Shown: positions 50,164 through 59,729, counted from the first letter of the stretch. The stretch is 64,000 bases of DNA from RYN-124 sp033851845 (GCA_033851845.1 JAWWOH010000083.1:5052-69051); one strand, 5' to 3'. The notes: generated by a model from the sequence alone, not told the origin. Program-made: numbers and translations.

Positions 50164-51018
50164 TCAGGCTAGGTGCTGAACGAGCTCCGGTCGCGCTTCC
50201 AGCAGCGCCCGCAGTGACATCGGCTCGCGGCCGGTGACCATGCGCACCGCCGCGCTCAGCACGTCGAGCTCACCGGCCGCGATGGCCGTGTACGTGGACA
50301 CCCAGCCGTCGACCTCGAAGTCGGCAGCCCCGTACGAGGCTCGCGAGGCGTACGCCTCCTCCACCGTCTCCTCCTCGTAGGTGACCGGCTTGCCGGTCAC
50401 GTCGGTGAGCACGGTGGCGACGTCAGTCATCGTGAGCCGCTGCGGACCGGTGACGTCGAGCGTGTCGCCGTCGTACCGATCCGAGACGAGTACTGCGGCG
50501 GCGACGGCGGCGACGTCGTCCTGCGCGACGGGCGTCATCGCGCCGTGTCCCGCCGGTCCGCGAATGACCCGATCGGCGCCGGCCAGGCCCGGCAGGAAGT
50601 CGGCGTACATGGCGTCGCGCAGGAACGTGTGCCGCAGCCCGGTCTCTCGAATCCGCAGCTCTGTCGCCCAGTGGTCGCGCGCGAAGGTGAACGTCGAGTC
50701 CTCTGCGGCGTTGAGGAACGACAGGTACACGATGCGGTCCACGCCCGAGGCGGCGGCGGCGTGAACGACGTTGGTGTGCAGTCGGACGCGATCTGCGTCC
50801 TCGCTCGCCGACACGAAGAACAGCGTCGATGCCCCGGCGAACGCAGTCCGCAGCGCGTCGCCGTCGTCGTACGACGCCTGTCGTACGTCGGCACCGATTG
50901 ACGGTGCCCTGCTCGGGTCGCGGGCGACAAGCCGCAGGTCTGCGCCGTGCGCCGCGAGCGATCGAGCAACGCGGCCGCCGATCGCCCCGGTGGCCCCCGT
51001 AACTGCGATCACGGTCAT
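50164..51018 (-). CDS. NmrA/QOR2-like NAD(P)-binding protein
   Basis: A 284-residue atypical short-chain dehydrogenase. The Rossmann start VIAVTGATGAIGGRVARSL has the GXXGXXG nucleotide motif, and STLFFVSASEDADR plus IVYLSFLNAAED are shared with quinone oxidoreductase 2 and NmrA-type redox sensors. The C-terminal VTYEEETVEEAY region fits the same group. ATG51018 or a GTG six codons earlier could be the start. First gene of the NmrA-maf-dusB run. Substrate unknown. Confidence 0.87.
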   Translation of the reverse strand: MTVIAVTGATGAIGGRVARSLAAHGADLRLVARDPSRAPSIGADVRQASYDDGDALRTAFAGASTLFFVSASEDADRVRLHTNVVHAAAASGVDRIVYLSFLNAAEDSTFTFARDHWATELRIRETGLRHTFLRDAMYADFLPGLAGADRVIRGPAGHGAMTPVAQDDVAAVAAAVLVSDRYDGDTLDVTGPQRLTMTDVATVLTDVTGKPVTYEEETVEEAYASRASYGAADFEVDGWVSTYTAIAAGELDVLSAAVRMVTGREPMSLRALLEARPELVQHLA

Positions 51019-51055
51019 GCCGGGTTCGACAACCACCGGCGGGTGGTTGTTCCGC

Positions 51056-51514
51056 TCAGGCGACGGGTTCGCGCAGCAGATCGCCGAGCCGCTGGAGCAC
51101 CGGCAGCCAGACCTCCTCGAGCTCGTCAGCGCTCCCCGCGCTCGCCTGCGCCTCCTCGACGTCGAGCCGGACCACGGTGCCGTGGTCGGTCTGGCGCAGC
51201 CGCCAGGTGAGGTAGGTGCAGGTGCCGCTGCTGTCCTCGACTGTGACCGACAGCCGGTACGGCGGGTCGGCGTGCAGGACCTGGCCGGGGATGACCGGCA
51301 CGCCAGGCGCCTGCCAGGCGACGGACGCGCCCGGTGACCAGCAGGTGCGGGGACTGAGGCCGTGCAGGTACGTCGGCGCGGTCTGCGGGCAGGTGAGGAC
51401 GCCCCAGACCCGCTGCGGGGGCGCGGGCGTGAGCAGCCGGAAGGTCTGCGTCGACACCGGATCGCGGGACACGGCGACGAGCGTCCCGCGCGGCAGGTGC
51501 ATCCGCGTCCACAT
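51056..51514 (-). CDS. SRPBCC (START-like) domain protein
   Basis: A 152-residue protein with a SRPBCC-type hydrophobic-cavity fold: TFRLLTPAPPQRVWGVLTCPQ, then RTCWSPGASVAWQAPG, RLSVTVEDSSGTCTYLTWRL, VVRLDVEEAQA and a long C-terminal helix. Probably binds a hydrophobic ligand or acts like an AHSA1-type protein. Several starts are possible (ATG51514, ATG51499, GTG51472). Divergent from yceI across a short region with two inverted repeats. Confidence 0.78.
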   Translation of the reverse strand: MWTRMHLPRGTLVAVSRDPVSTQTFRLLTPAPPQRVWGVLTCPQTAPTYLHGLSPRTCWSPGASVAWQAPGVPVIPGQVLHADPPYRLSVTVEDSSGTCTYLTWRLRQTDHGTVVRLDVEEAQASAGSADELEEVWLPVLQRLGDLLREPVA

Positions 51515-51576
51515 CGGGCAGGAACTGTCCCAACGGACTAGTTCGACGTGACCCAGGTCACAGGCGGAATGATTGC

Positions 51577-51619
51577 TTGAAGGTTCAACGTTCTCTACTG
51601 TGATCTGAAGTTGAGAACG
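51577..51619. promoter_or_regulatory. Inverted repeats upstream of yceI
   Basis: TTGAAGGTTCAA (51577-51588) is a 5-2-5 palindrome. Just after it, CGTTCTC (51589-51595) pairs with GAGAACG (51613-51619). These fit an operator for a MarR-type repressor, often found near yceI genes. No marR gene is seen in the window. Confidence 0.5.
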
Positions 51620-51643
51620 CAACCACCTGCCGAGGAGCACACC

Positions 51644-52216
51644 ATGACCGAGACCACCACCGCCACCGGGCTGGACGTCCAGACCCTGACCGGCGACTAC
51701 ACGATCGACACCGCCCACAGCCGGCTGGGCTTCGTCGCCCGGCACGCGATGGTGACCAAGGTGCGCGGCAGCTTCGAGGAGTACGCCGGGACGGCGCACC
51801 TGGACTTCCAGGACCCCACGAAGTCCTCCGCCACCGTGACGATCCAGGTCGCCAGCATCACGACCAACCAGAAGCAGCGCGACGAGGACCTGCGCACGAG
51901 CGACTTCTTCGACGCACCGACGTACGCGGAGATCACCTTCACCAGCACGAAGGCCGAGGTCGTCGGCGACGACACCTACCGGCTCACCGGCGACCTGACC
52001 ATCAAGGACGTGACCAAGCCGGTCTCGATCGACTTCGAGTTCACCGGTGCGGCCAAGGACCCGTACGGCAACATCCGGGTCGGCTTCGACGGCAGCACCA
52101 CCCTCAAGCGCAGCGACTGGGGCATCAGCTGGAACGCCGCGCTCGAGACCGGTGGCGTCATGGTGTCCGACAAGATCACCCTCGAGTTCGACATCTCGGC
52201 GATCAAGAACGCCTGA
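51644..52216 (+). CDS. YceI-family protein
   Basis: A 190-residue lipocalin-like beta-barrel protein that binds long isoprenoid chains. Family motifs: YTIDTAHSRLGFVARHAMVTKVRGSF, ASITTNQKQRDEDLRTSDFFD (split here) and LTGDLTIKDVTKPVSIDFEF. No signal peptide is visible, so this is a cytoplasmic version, as usual in actinobacteria. A good ribosome site, GAGGAG, lies 7 nt before the ATG. Confidence 0.94.
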   Translation: MTETTTATGLDVQTLTGDYTIDTAHSRLGFVARHAMVTKVRGSFEEYAGTAHLDFQDPTKSSATVTIQVASITTNQKQRDEDLRTSDFFDAPTYAEITFTSTKAEVVGDDTYRLTGDLTIKDVTKPVSIDFEFTGAAKDPYGNIRVGFDGSTTLKRSDWGISWNAALETGGVMVSDKITLEFDISAIKNA

Positions 52217-52290
52217 CCCCCTCCCTCTCAACGATCACTGCCGTCTGCGCATCCAGCCCGAGCTCGCGCACCGGCGGTGCTCGTTTGGGG

Positions 52291-53160
52291 TCAGCGGGCG
52301 GATCGGGCTTCGGCGTCGGCGGCACCGCCGGCGCCCACCGGCGTCGTGGCCTCGGGGCCGGCCGCGCGGATCTTCTGCTCGGCCTCCTGGGCCTCGCGCT
52401 TGGGAGTGTGCGCGGTGACGGAGGGCAGGACCGCCCGCAGGTACTGCAGGCTCCGCACCCACTTCTGCGCGTAGACGTGCGGAGAGCGCCGGACCATGCC
52501 CTCGACGATCCGTTCGACAGCGGGCTCGAGCGGATACGTGCGGTTCAGCACCCAGGGCAGCTTGGACCGGTCGGCGAGCCCGCGCTCATCGGCGCCGCGC
52601 ACCATGTCGGTGTTGGTCCAGCTCAGGTAGGCGACCCCGACGTCGACCCCGTGGTGACGCACCTCGCCGCGCAGGCTGTGCGCGAACGCCTCGACGCCTG
52701 ACTTGCTCGCGCAGTAGGCGCCCATCATCGGCGCCGGCGCGAGGGCAGCGAGGGAGGCGATCTGCAGCACGTAGCCGCGGGTCTGCACGACCTGCGGCAG
52801 GAACGCCCGCACCGTCCGGATGCTCCCGAGCAGGTTGACCTCGATCACCCGGTCGTACGACGCCGCGTCCGACAGCAGCAGCGGCCCGCCCGTTGCGATG
52901 CCGGCGTTGGCGACGACCACGTCCGCCGGCCCGAGCCGGTCCGCCACCTCCTCGGCCACCCTGGCCAGGGCGGCACCGTCGGTGACGTCGACCTCCCAGC
53001 AGGCGCTGCCGGGGCAGTCGGTGCTCACCTTCTCGAGCTCGTCGGGCTCCAGACCGAGCAGGGCCACGCGCGCGCCCTGCCGCGAGACCTGGCGGGCCAG
53101 CTCTGCGCCCAGCCCGCGGGCGGCACCGGTGATGACGACGACCTTGCCGTTCAGCTCCAT
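52291..53160 (-). CDS. Short-chain dehydrogenase/reductase
   Basis: A 289-residue SDR oxidoreductase. Cofactor motif VVVITGAARGLGAELARQ, NAG motif VVANAGIATGG, and the catalytic Ser/Tyr/Lys in LQIASLAALAPAPMMGAYCASKSG. The C-terminal YAQKWVRSLQYLRAVLP tail suggests lipid-type substrates. ATG53160 is supported by TACGGT exactly 7 nt upstream (leaderless). Divergent from a TetR regulator that probably represses it. Confidence 0.92.
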   Translation of the reverse strand: MELNGKVVVITGAARGLGAELARQVSRQGARVALLGLEPDELEKVSTDCPGSACWEVDVTDGAALARVAEEVADRLGPADVVVANAGIATGGPLLLSDAASYDRVIEVNLLGSIRTVRAFLPQVVQTRGYVLQIASLAALAPAPMMGAYCASKSGVEAFAHSLRGEVRHHGVDVGVAYLSWTNTDMVRGADERGLADRSKLPWVLNRTYPLEPAVERIVEGMVRRSPHVYAQKWVRSLQYLRAVLPSVTAHTPKREAQEAEQKIRAAGPEATTPVGAGGAADAEARSAR

Positions 53161-53167
53161 GTCGCGC

Positions 53168-53173
53168 ACCGTA
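53168..53173 (-). promoter_or_regulatory. -10 element of leaderless SDR transcript
   Basis: On the minus strand, TACGGT then a 7-nt gap to the ATG at 53160. Confidence 0.5.
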
Positions 53174-53198
53174 GGCCGCCTCCGCTCCAGCGTGTTGC

Positions 53199-53210
53199 TA
53201 CATCAATGTA
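53199..53210. promoter_or_regulatory. TACATCAATGTA operator between SDR and TetR genes
   Basis: A perfect 5-2-5 palindrome. It would lie at about -26 to -37 from the TetR transcript start and -39 to -50 from the SDR start, so a bound repressor could control both. A wider GCTAC/GTAGC pair (53197-53226) surrounds it. Confidence 0.6.
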
Positions 53211-53222
53211 CCTACAGCACCG

Positions 53223-53228
53223 TAGCAT
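53223..53228 (+). promoter_or_regulatory. -10 element of leaderless tetR transcript
   Basis: TAGCAT with a 7-nt gap to GTG53236. This argues against the in-frame ATG at 53206, which would lie inside the operator palindrome. Confidence 0.5.
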
Positions 53229-53235
53229 TGGCCAG

Positions 53236-53859
53236 GTGACCGGAAAGCGGCCGTACGCGCCGCGGATGCCCGCCCCCGAGCGGCGACTGCGGCTCCTCGA
53301 CGTTGCCGTGCAGATCGCGCTCGAACGCGGGTTCCACGCCGTGACCGTCGATGGCGTCGCCAAGGCCGCCGGAGTCACCCGGCCCGTGGTCTACGCGCTG
53401 TTCGCCGATCGGTCGGATATCCTCGCGGCACTGGTCGCGGCTGCCGAGCGGCGCGCTCTTGCCCAGCTGGCGCCGGCGCTGCCGTCGGTGCCGGGCCCCG
53501 AGGACTACGTCGACCCGGATGCGCTCCTGGTCGACGGCATCACCGCCTTCCTGGCCGCGGTCCGCGACGACCCGGCGACCTGGCGGGTCGTCCTCCTGCC
53601 GCCGGAGGGCGCACCGGCGGAGCTTGCGGAGCGGGTGGGCGCCGCGCACCGGGAGGTGCTGCGGCAGCTGCGGGTGCTGGTGGCGTGGGGGATGGAGCGC
53701 CGTGGCGGCGGGGCCCTGGACGTCGACCTGTTCGCGCGCGGCGTACTGACCCTCGCCGAAGGCGCCGCGCGACTGCACCTCGCGCGACCCGAGGACTACC
53801 CGATCGAGCGGTTCCGAGCGTTCACCGAAGACCTCCTCGCCGGCCTGCTGCGCGCCTGA
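53236..53859 (+). CDS. TetR-family transcriptional regulator
   Basis: A 207-residue regulator. The N-terminal HTH reads RLLDVAVQIALERGFHAVTV, DGVAKAAGVTRPVVYALFADR, with a helical ligand-binding C-terminal domain. GTG53236 was chosen because of the leaderless -10 box 7 nt upstream. It faces away from the SDR gene across a palindromic operator, the classical arrangement for local repression. Confidence 0.92.
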   Translation: MTGKRPYAPRMPAPERRLRLLDVAVQIALERGFHAVTVDGVAKAAGVTRPVVYALFADRSDILAALVAAAERRALAQLAPALPSVPGPEDYVDPDALLVDGITAFLAAVRDDPATWRVVLLPPEGAPAELAERVGAAHREVLRQLRVLVAWGMERRGGGALDVDLFARGVLTLAEGAARLHLARPEDYPIERFRAFTEDLLAGLLRA

Positions 53860-53923
53860 CCCCCGTTGCGTCCGAGGCGGAGGTCGCCGGGGCGACCCCG
53901 CACTCGGACGTCACGGGTGGGGA

Positions 53924-55279
53924 TTAGCCGCGGGAGGCCTCGAGCATGCCCTCGCGGGGGACGACCTTGATGCGGGCCCGGTCGTGCGGTTCGCCGAGGG
54001 AGATCTCGTGGGCGTCGAGCTTCTCCCAGCCCTCCCACGTCGTGTACTGCAGCCCGCGCTCCTCGAGCAGCGCGACGATCCCCTCGGGCGACGGGTCGGC
54101 GGGCTTCGGCAGCGAGTCGAGGTCCTCGAGCAGGCTGCCGACCGTCTCGATCGCATCGCCCTTGGTGTGACCGATCAGCCCGACCGGACCGCGCTTCACC
54201 CAGCCGTTGACGTAGACGCCGGGGATCGGGTTGCCGTTGATGTCGAGCACGCGGCCGGCGTTGTGCGGGACGACGTGGTTCTTCGGGTCCCACGGCAGAT
54301 CGGCGAGCTCGGTGCTGCGGTAGCCAACGCAGCGGTAGACCGCCTGCACCGGCCAGTTCTTGAAGACGCCGGTGCCGCGTACGTTGCCGGTGCCGTCGAG
54401 CTCGGTGCGCTCGGTGCGGAACGACTCGACCTTGCCGTCGCCGAGCACCTCGACAGGTGACTCGAAGAAGTGCAGGAACAGCTTGCGCGGCCGGTCGCCA
54501 AGGCCGTGCTCGGCCGTGCGCATGGCATAGCGCTCGAGCTCGCGTACGACGAGGCGCAGCTGGTTGTCGCTGTTCATCGCGGTCGTCGAGCCCTCGTCGT
54601 ACTCGATGTCCTCGGGGTTGACGATGACCTCGACGTTCGGTGAGTGGTCGAGCTCGCGCAGCTCGAGCGGCGTGAACTTCGCCTGCGCGGGTCCGCGGCG
54701 CGCGAACAGGTGCACTTCCTTGACCGGGTTGGCCTTCAAACCGGCGTAGACGTTGTCGGGGATCTCCGTGTAGAGCAGCTCGTCGGCCGTCTTCGACAGC
54801 ATCCGCGCGACGTCGAGGCCGACGTTGCCGGCGCCGATGACGGCGATCTGCTCGGCTTCCAGCGGCCACTCGCGCGGTACGTCGGGGTGGCCGTCGAACC
54901 AGGAGACGTACTCCGCGCCACCGAAGCTGCCGGGCAGGTCGACGCCGGGGATGTTGAGAGCACGGTCCTTCTCGGCGCCGGTCGTGAACACGACCGCGTC
55001 GTAGTGCCGCTGCAGGTCCTCGAGCTTGATGTCGACGCCGTACTCGACGTTGCCGAACAGCCGCAACGTGTCACGGCTCATGATCTGGCGCAGCGCGGTG
55101 ATGATTCCCTTGATGCGCGGGTGGTCCGGCGCCACGCCGTACCGGATCAGGCCGTACGGCGCGGGCAGCTTCTCGAACATGTCGACGCTGACCGGCGTAC
55201 CCGACTTGTGCAGGACGTCGGCGACGTAGACACCGGCGGGACCGGCACCGACGACGGCAACCCGGAGCGGCCGGTCCAC
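53924..55279 (-). CDS. Ferredoxin/adrenodoxin-NADP reductase (FprA-like)
   Basis: A 451-residue FAD flavoprotein of the adrenodoxin-reductase type, passing electrons between NADPH and ferredoxin. FAD motif VAVVGAGPAGVYVADVL, the family run YGLIRYGVAPDHPRIKGI, NADP motif IAVIGAGNVGLDVARML and the late GVYVNGWVKRGPVGLIGHTK. A strong AGGAGGA lies 5 nt before the GTG, so longer in-frame readings were discarded. Divergent from folE, 85 nt between starts. Electron partner unknown. Confidence 0.93.
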   Translation of the reverse strand: MDRPLRVAVVGAGPAGVYVADVLHKSGTPVSVDMFEKLPAPYGLIRYGVAPDHPRIKGIITALRQIMSRDTLRLFGNVEYGVDIKLEDLQRHYDAVVFTTGAEKDRALNIPGVDLPGSFGGAEYVSWFDGHPDVPREWPLEAEQIAVIGAGNVGLDVARMLSKTADELLYTEIPDNVYAGLKANPVKEVHLFARRGPAQAKFTPLELRELDHSPNVEVIVNPEDIEYDEGSTTAMNSDNQLRLVVRELERYAMRTAEHGLGDRPRKLFLHFFESPVEVLGDGKVESFRTERTELDGTGNVRGTGVFKNWPVQAVYRCVGYRSTELADLPWDPKNHVVPHNAGRVLDINGNPIPGVYVNGWVKRGPVGLIGHTKGDAIETVGSLLEDLDSLPKPADPSPEGIVALLEERGLQYTTWEGWEKLDAHEISLGEPHDRARIKVVPREGMLEASRG

Positions 55280-55351
55280 GTGTCCTCCTGCGGTGAGCGT
55301 TCCTCTCATTATCGACCTTGGTCCGCGCGCCCCGGCTGTGGCCTGGCTCAC

Positions 55352-55357
55352 TAGTCT
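55352..55357 (+). promoter_or_regulatory. -10 element of leaderless folE transcript
   Basis: TAGTCT followed by a 7-nt gap and ATG55365; no ribosome binding site. Confidence 0.55.
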
Positions 55358-55364
55358 TCTCCGC

Positions 55365-55916
55365 ATGAGCGTGGACCAGGCAGCGGCGGCGGAAGCGGTC
55401 CGGGCGCTGTTGCTCGCGCTCGGGCAGGACCTGACCTCGGAGTCGCTCGCCGACACGCCTCATCGGGTGGCTGCCTCGTTCGCGGAGCTGCTCGCCGCAC
55501 CGGACTTCGACCTGAAGACGTTCCCGAACGACGAGGGCTACGACGAGCTCGTCGTGGCCCGCGACATCCCGTTCTCATCCCTGTGCGAGCACCACCTGCT
55601 GCCCTTCATCGGGCTGGCCCACGTCGCCTACATGCCGGGGGACCGCATCCTCGGGCTGTCCAAGCTGGCCCGCGTCGTCGAGCTGTTCGCCCGCCGGCTG
55701 CAGGTGCAGGAACGGCTGACGACGCAGGTCGCCGGCTGGCTGCAGGACAACCTCAAGCCCCGCGGCGTCGGCGTCGTCCTCGAGGCCGAGCACATGTGCA
55801 TGAGCATCCGCGGGGTTCGGGCCAACGGCGCCAAGACGGTCACGTCTGCCCTGCATGGCGCGCTGCGCAACGACCCGAGGACCCGGGCGGAGTTCCTGTC
55901 GCTCACCGGGCGGTGA
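55365..55916 (+). CDS. folE: GTP cyclohydrolase I
   Basis: A 183-residue enzyme making dihydroneopterin triphosphate for folate. Zinc and catalytic residues appear in FSSLCEHHLLPFIG and HMCMSIRG, with MPGDRILGLSKLARVVELF (in two parts) typical of type I. RTPHRV-like substrate binding is seen as DTPHRVAASFAELL. The start is set by the TAGTCT box 7 nt upstream. Other folate genes are not adjacent. Confidence 0.94.
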   Translation: MSVDQAAAAEAVRALLLALGQDLTSESLADTPHRVAASFAELLAAPDFDLKTFPNDEGYDELVVARDIPFSSLCEHHLLPFIGLAHVAYMPGDRILGLSKLARVVELFARRLQVQERLTTQVAGWLQDNLKPRGVGVVLEAEHMCMSIRGVRANGAKTVTSALHGALRNDPRTRAEFLSLTGR

Positions 55917-55981
55917 CCCCCGTAGCCCGATCGGAAGCGGGGTAGCAGGATGGAGACGACGACCCCCAGGAGGAGCCCGCG

Positions 55982-57265
<1,284 letters not shown>

Positions 57266-57284
57266 GCAGCCCCGCCTCCTGCGC

Positions 57285-57341
57285 CGATCTACGTCTTGAT
57301 GCCCGCGACACGCCGTACAAAGTCGTACGAGACGTAGATCG
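57285..57341. terminator. Bidirectional hairpin between convergent genes
   Basis: A 12-bp perfect stem, CGATCTACGTCT (57285-57296) with AGACGTAGATCG (57330-57341), around a 33-nt loop that holds a small inner CGTAC/GTACG stem. It lies between the gltA stop and the convergent epimerase stop. There is no U-run. In shape (CGATC-ended arms, about 30-nt loop) it resembles the hairpin at 33633-33691. Confidence 0.6.
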
Positions 57342-57355
57342 CGGGGGAATCGGGG

Positions 57356-58312
57356 TCAGCCGAGCAGCTCGGACTCGCGCTCGGGGGAGAGCTCGACGGC
57401 CAGCGGGGGTTCCCCCCGCTGGCGGTCCCATGTCAGGACGTCGGCGGCCGTCTTCTCCAGGGGAGTCTTCGACATCCCGGCGGCATGGGCAGCCGCCGCG
57501 CTGCGCCGGAACATGACGTCCCACGAGGAGTCAGGCAGCACGAGCGGGAAGCCGGGGTCGACGGAGTCCGCGGGCACTGGCACGACCTCGAGGGCACTGC
57601 CCGCCGCCTTGGCGCAAACGAGGATCAGCTCTTCGAGAGTCACCCGGTCAGCCGGTCCGACCGCGTTGTAGATCCCGGGCTTGTCCTGCTCGACCAGCGT
57701 GATGACCAGCCGCGCGAGGTCGCGTGAGTCGACGACCTGCACCGGCTGGTCCGGTCGGCCCGGCAGCGCTGCGCGGCCACCGCGGGCGGCCCGGCGTACC
57801 CAGTAGGTGAAGCGGTCGGTCGGGTCGTTGGGTCCGGCGACGATGCCCGGCCGGACGATCGTCGCGCGGTCGCCGAACCGCGTGAGCACGTCGTCCTCGC
57901 AGGCGACCTTCAGCGGTCCGTAGGTCTCGCCGGTGATCTCCTCGGTGGCGCGCTCGGGTGCGAGTCGCGGCGTACTCTCGGTCATGCCGTCGCTGCCCTG
58001 CGTGCGGTCGTAGACCGAGCCGGTGGAGATGAACAGGTAGCGCTGCCCGAACCGGTCACCGATCGCGTCCGCGGCCTGCGAGATGTGCCGCGGGATGTAG
58101 CCGGTGACGTCGATGACCGCATCCCAGCTGCCGTCTGCGAGTGAGGCGTAGTCGTCCGTGTCGCGGTCACCCGTCCTGCGCTCGACGTCGGGGAACAGGT
58201 CGGTGCCGCTCTTGCCGCGGCTGAAGAGGGTCAGCGTGTGCCCGGCCGTGAGGGCGTCCTCGACGATCGCGCGGCCCACGAACGACGTACCACCGAGAAC
58301 GAGGAGCTTCAC
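57356..58312 (-). CDS. NAD-dependent epimerase/reductase-like protein
   Basis: A 318-residue extended SDR. Rossmann motif LLVLGGTSFVGRAIVEDAL, then LTLFSRGKSG, AVIDVTGYIPRHI, LFISTGSVYDR and a Tyr/Lys pair in TYGPLKVACE. The DLARLVITLVEQDKPGIYNAVGP region suggests an isoflavone-reductase/epimerase-like enzyme. The ATG overlaps the carbonic anhydrase stop by 4 nt. Substrate unknown. Confidence 0.9.
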   Translation of the reverse strand: MKLLVLGGTSFVGRAIVEDALTAGHTLTLFSRGKSGTDLFPDVERRTGDRDTDDYASLADGSWDAVIDVTGYIPRHISQAADAIGDRFGQRYLFISTGSVYDRTQGSDGMTESTPRLAPERATEEITGETYGPLKVACEDDVLTRFGDRATIVRPGIVAGPNDPTDRFTYWVRRAARGGRAALPGRPDQPVQVVDSRDLARLVITLVEQDKPGIYNAVGPADRVTLEELILVCAKAAGSALEVVPVPADSVDPGFPLVLPDSSWDVMFRRSAAAAHAAGMSKTPLEKTAADVLTWDRQRGEPPLAVELSPERESELLG

Positions 58313-58803
58313 GGCACCGCCACCTCGATGAGACCGGTCTTGACGTCGTAGATCGCTCCGATCACAGCAAGGTCCTTGATGAGGTACGGCGAGCTGCGGA
58401 TGCGCTGCACGTCCAGCGCGAGCTCGCGTCGCTGGTCGCTGATGGTCCGGAACTCGAGGCTGCGGGTGTCGATGCCGCGCCCGAGCATCTCCTCGTGCAC
58501 CTCCTCGTCGGTGACCTTGGTCATCCGGCAGTCCGTGTGCGCGACCACCATGACCCGGTTGACGTCGAGCAGGTGCACGGCGAGCACCAGGGTGCGCAGC
58601 ACGTCGTCGGTCACGCGGGCGCCGGCGTTGCGCAGGATCTTCGCGTCACCGGGCTCGAGGCCGAGCATCTCCAGCGGAGAGACACGCGAGTCCATGCAGG
58701 TGACCACGGCCAGGCCGCGGGCTGCTTTCCCCGGCCGGCCGGGATCCCGGAACTGCTTGGCGTATTCGGCATTGGCGCTGAGCACGTCGTCGAACGAGTC
58801 CAT
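58309..58803 (-). CDS. Beta-class carbonic anhydrase
   Basis: A 164-residue zinc enzyme interconverting CO2 and bicarbonate. Zinc ligands: Cys in VVTCMDSR (with the Asp-Arg dyad), then His and Cys in VAHTDCRM. The short length and RNAGARVTDDVLRTL fit the compact actinobacterial class. It overlaps the downstream epimerase gene and begins 9 nt after the Dph6-like gene, so it may be read as part of the long minus-strand run. Confidence 0.94.
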   Translation of the reverse strand: MDSFDDVLSANAEYAKQFRDPGRPGKAARGLAVVTCMDSRVSPLEMLGLEPGDAKILRNAGARVTDDVLRTLVLAVHLLDVNRVMVVAHTDCRMTKVTDEEVHEEMLGRGIDTRSLEFRTISDQRRELALDVQRIRSSPYLIKDLAVIGAIYDVKTGLIEVAVP

Positions 58804-58812
58804 GCGCCTATC

Positions 58813-59484
58813 TCAGCACGGCACCAGATCGGCGAAGACGAAGCCGTCCCGCTCGACGATCTCGCCGACGCTGATGTCGATCGACGTCCGGAAGTCGGGC
58901 GACGCGGCAACGAAGGTGTGGAACTCACCGTTCTCGCCGCAGGGGTCGGCGCCGGCCGGCAGCGACTGCAGGAACGACTCGTCGTACCAGCGACCGCAGA
59001 GCTCCGCCGGGATCTGCCGAGGATCCACGCAGGTGACGACCGCGCGGATGCCGCGTTCCACGACCGCGTGCGCCAGCTGCCTCGTCTCGCGTCCCCAGAG
59101 CGGGAAGACGGGCGTGATTCCCGACCCAGCCATCGCTGCAATCCGGTACGCGCGGACGTCCTCCAGGAACAGGTCCCCGAACACGATCTGGGAGATTCCC
59201 TCGGCACTCGCGGTCTGGAGTGCAGCGACCATCCGCTGCTCGTAGACGTCGTTCCCGCACGGCCACGGCAGCTCGACGACATGCACCGGCAACCCGAGTT
59301 GCGCACCCTGCTCCATCAACAGCGTGCGTCGTACGGCATGCATGGCCACCCGGTCAGCGGTGAAGTTGACGGTCGTCAGCAGGCCGCAGACGTCGACATC
59401 GCTGGCGGCGATCGTCTCGTGCAGGGCGAGTGCGCTGTCCTTCCCACTCGACCAGCTGACCCATGCGCGCGGCCGGCCGGTCAC
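58813..59484 (-). CDS. Dph6-type ATP pyrophosphatase
   Basis: A 223-residue PP-loop adenylating enzyme related to diphthamide synthase Dph6. The PP-loop is WVSWSSGKDSALALH; family motifs include LLTTVNFTADRVAMH, VYEQRM and IVFGDLFLEDVRAYR. Bacteria lack diphthamide on EF-G, so the real substrate is unknown; some relatives are linked to cobalamin. GGAAGG precedes the GTG, which overlaps the DUF5522-like stop (GTGA). The overlap and the ECF genes upstream suggest a role tied to the imported vitamin. Confidence 0.88.
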   Translation of the reverse strand: MTGRPRAWVSWSSGKDSALALHETIAASDVDVCGLLTTVNFTADRVAMHAVRRTLLMEQGAQLGLPVHVVELPWPCGNDVYEQRMVAALQTASAEGISQIVFGDLFLEDVRAYRIAAMAGSGITPVFPLWGRETRQLAHAVVERGIRAVVTCVDPRQIPAELCGRWYDESFLQSLPAGADPCGENGEFHTFVAASPDFRTSIDISVGEIVERDGFVFADLVPC

Positions 59485-59729
59485 GAGCCTTCCTCGACGT
59501 ACGGGCAGTGCCGGCAGCCGTTCTCGCAGCACGTGCCGCGGGCGGCGAGCCACGCAGCGGTCAGCACGTACAGCCCGGACTCCGGGTCGGCATACCCGGC
59601 TGCGTCATTGCTCATCGCGACGTCGTGAGCAGCCAGGCTCTCTGCGCGTCGTGCGTGGTCGAGCGGGAGCCGGGAGCTCGCCGGCGTGCTCAGCGGACGG
59701 CGTGCCAGTGGGCGCGCGCGCCCGGTCAT
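59481..59729 (-). CDS. DUF5522-like small cysteine-rich protein
   Basis: An 82-residue protein whose C-terminal half reads YADPESGLYVLTAAWLAARG and then CCENGCRHCPY, the hallmark of DUF5522. The Cys-Cys...Cys-x-x-Cys cluster may bind metal. The first 38 residues are basic and poorly conserved, so a later start (ATG at about 59615) is possible. ATG59729 overlaps the preceding stop (ATGA), and the stop overlaps the next GTG, placing it firmly inside the operon. Confidence 0.8.
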   Translation of the reverse strand: MTGRARPLARRPLSTPASSRLPLDHARRAESLAAHDVAMSNDAAGYADPESGLYVLTAAWLAARGTCCENGCRHCPYVEEGS

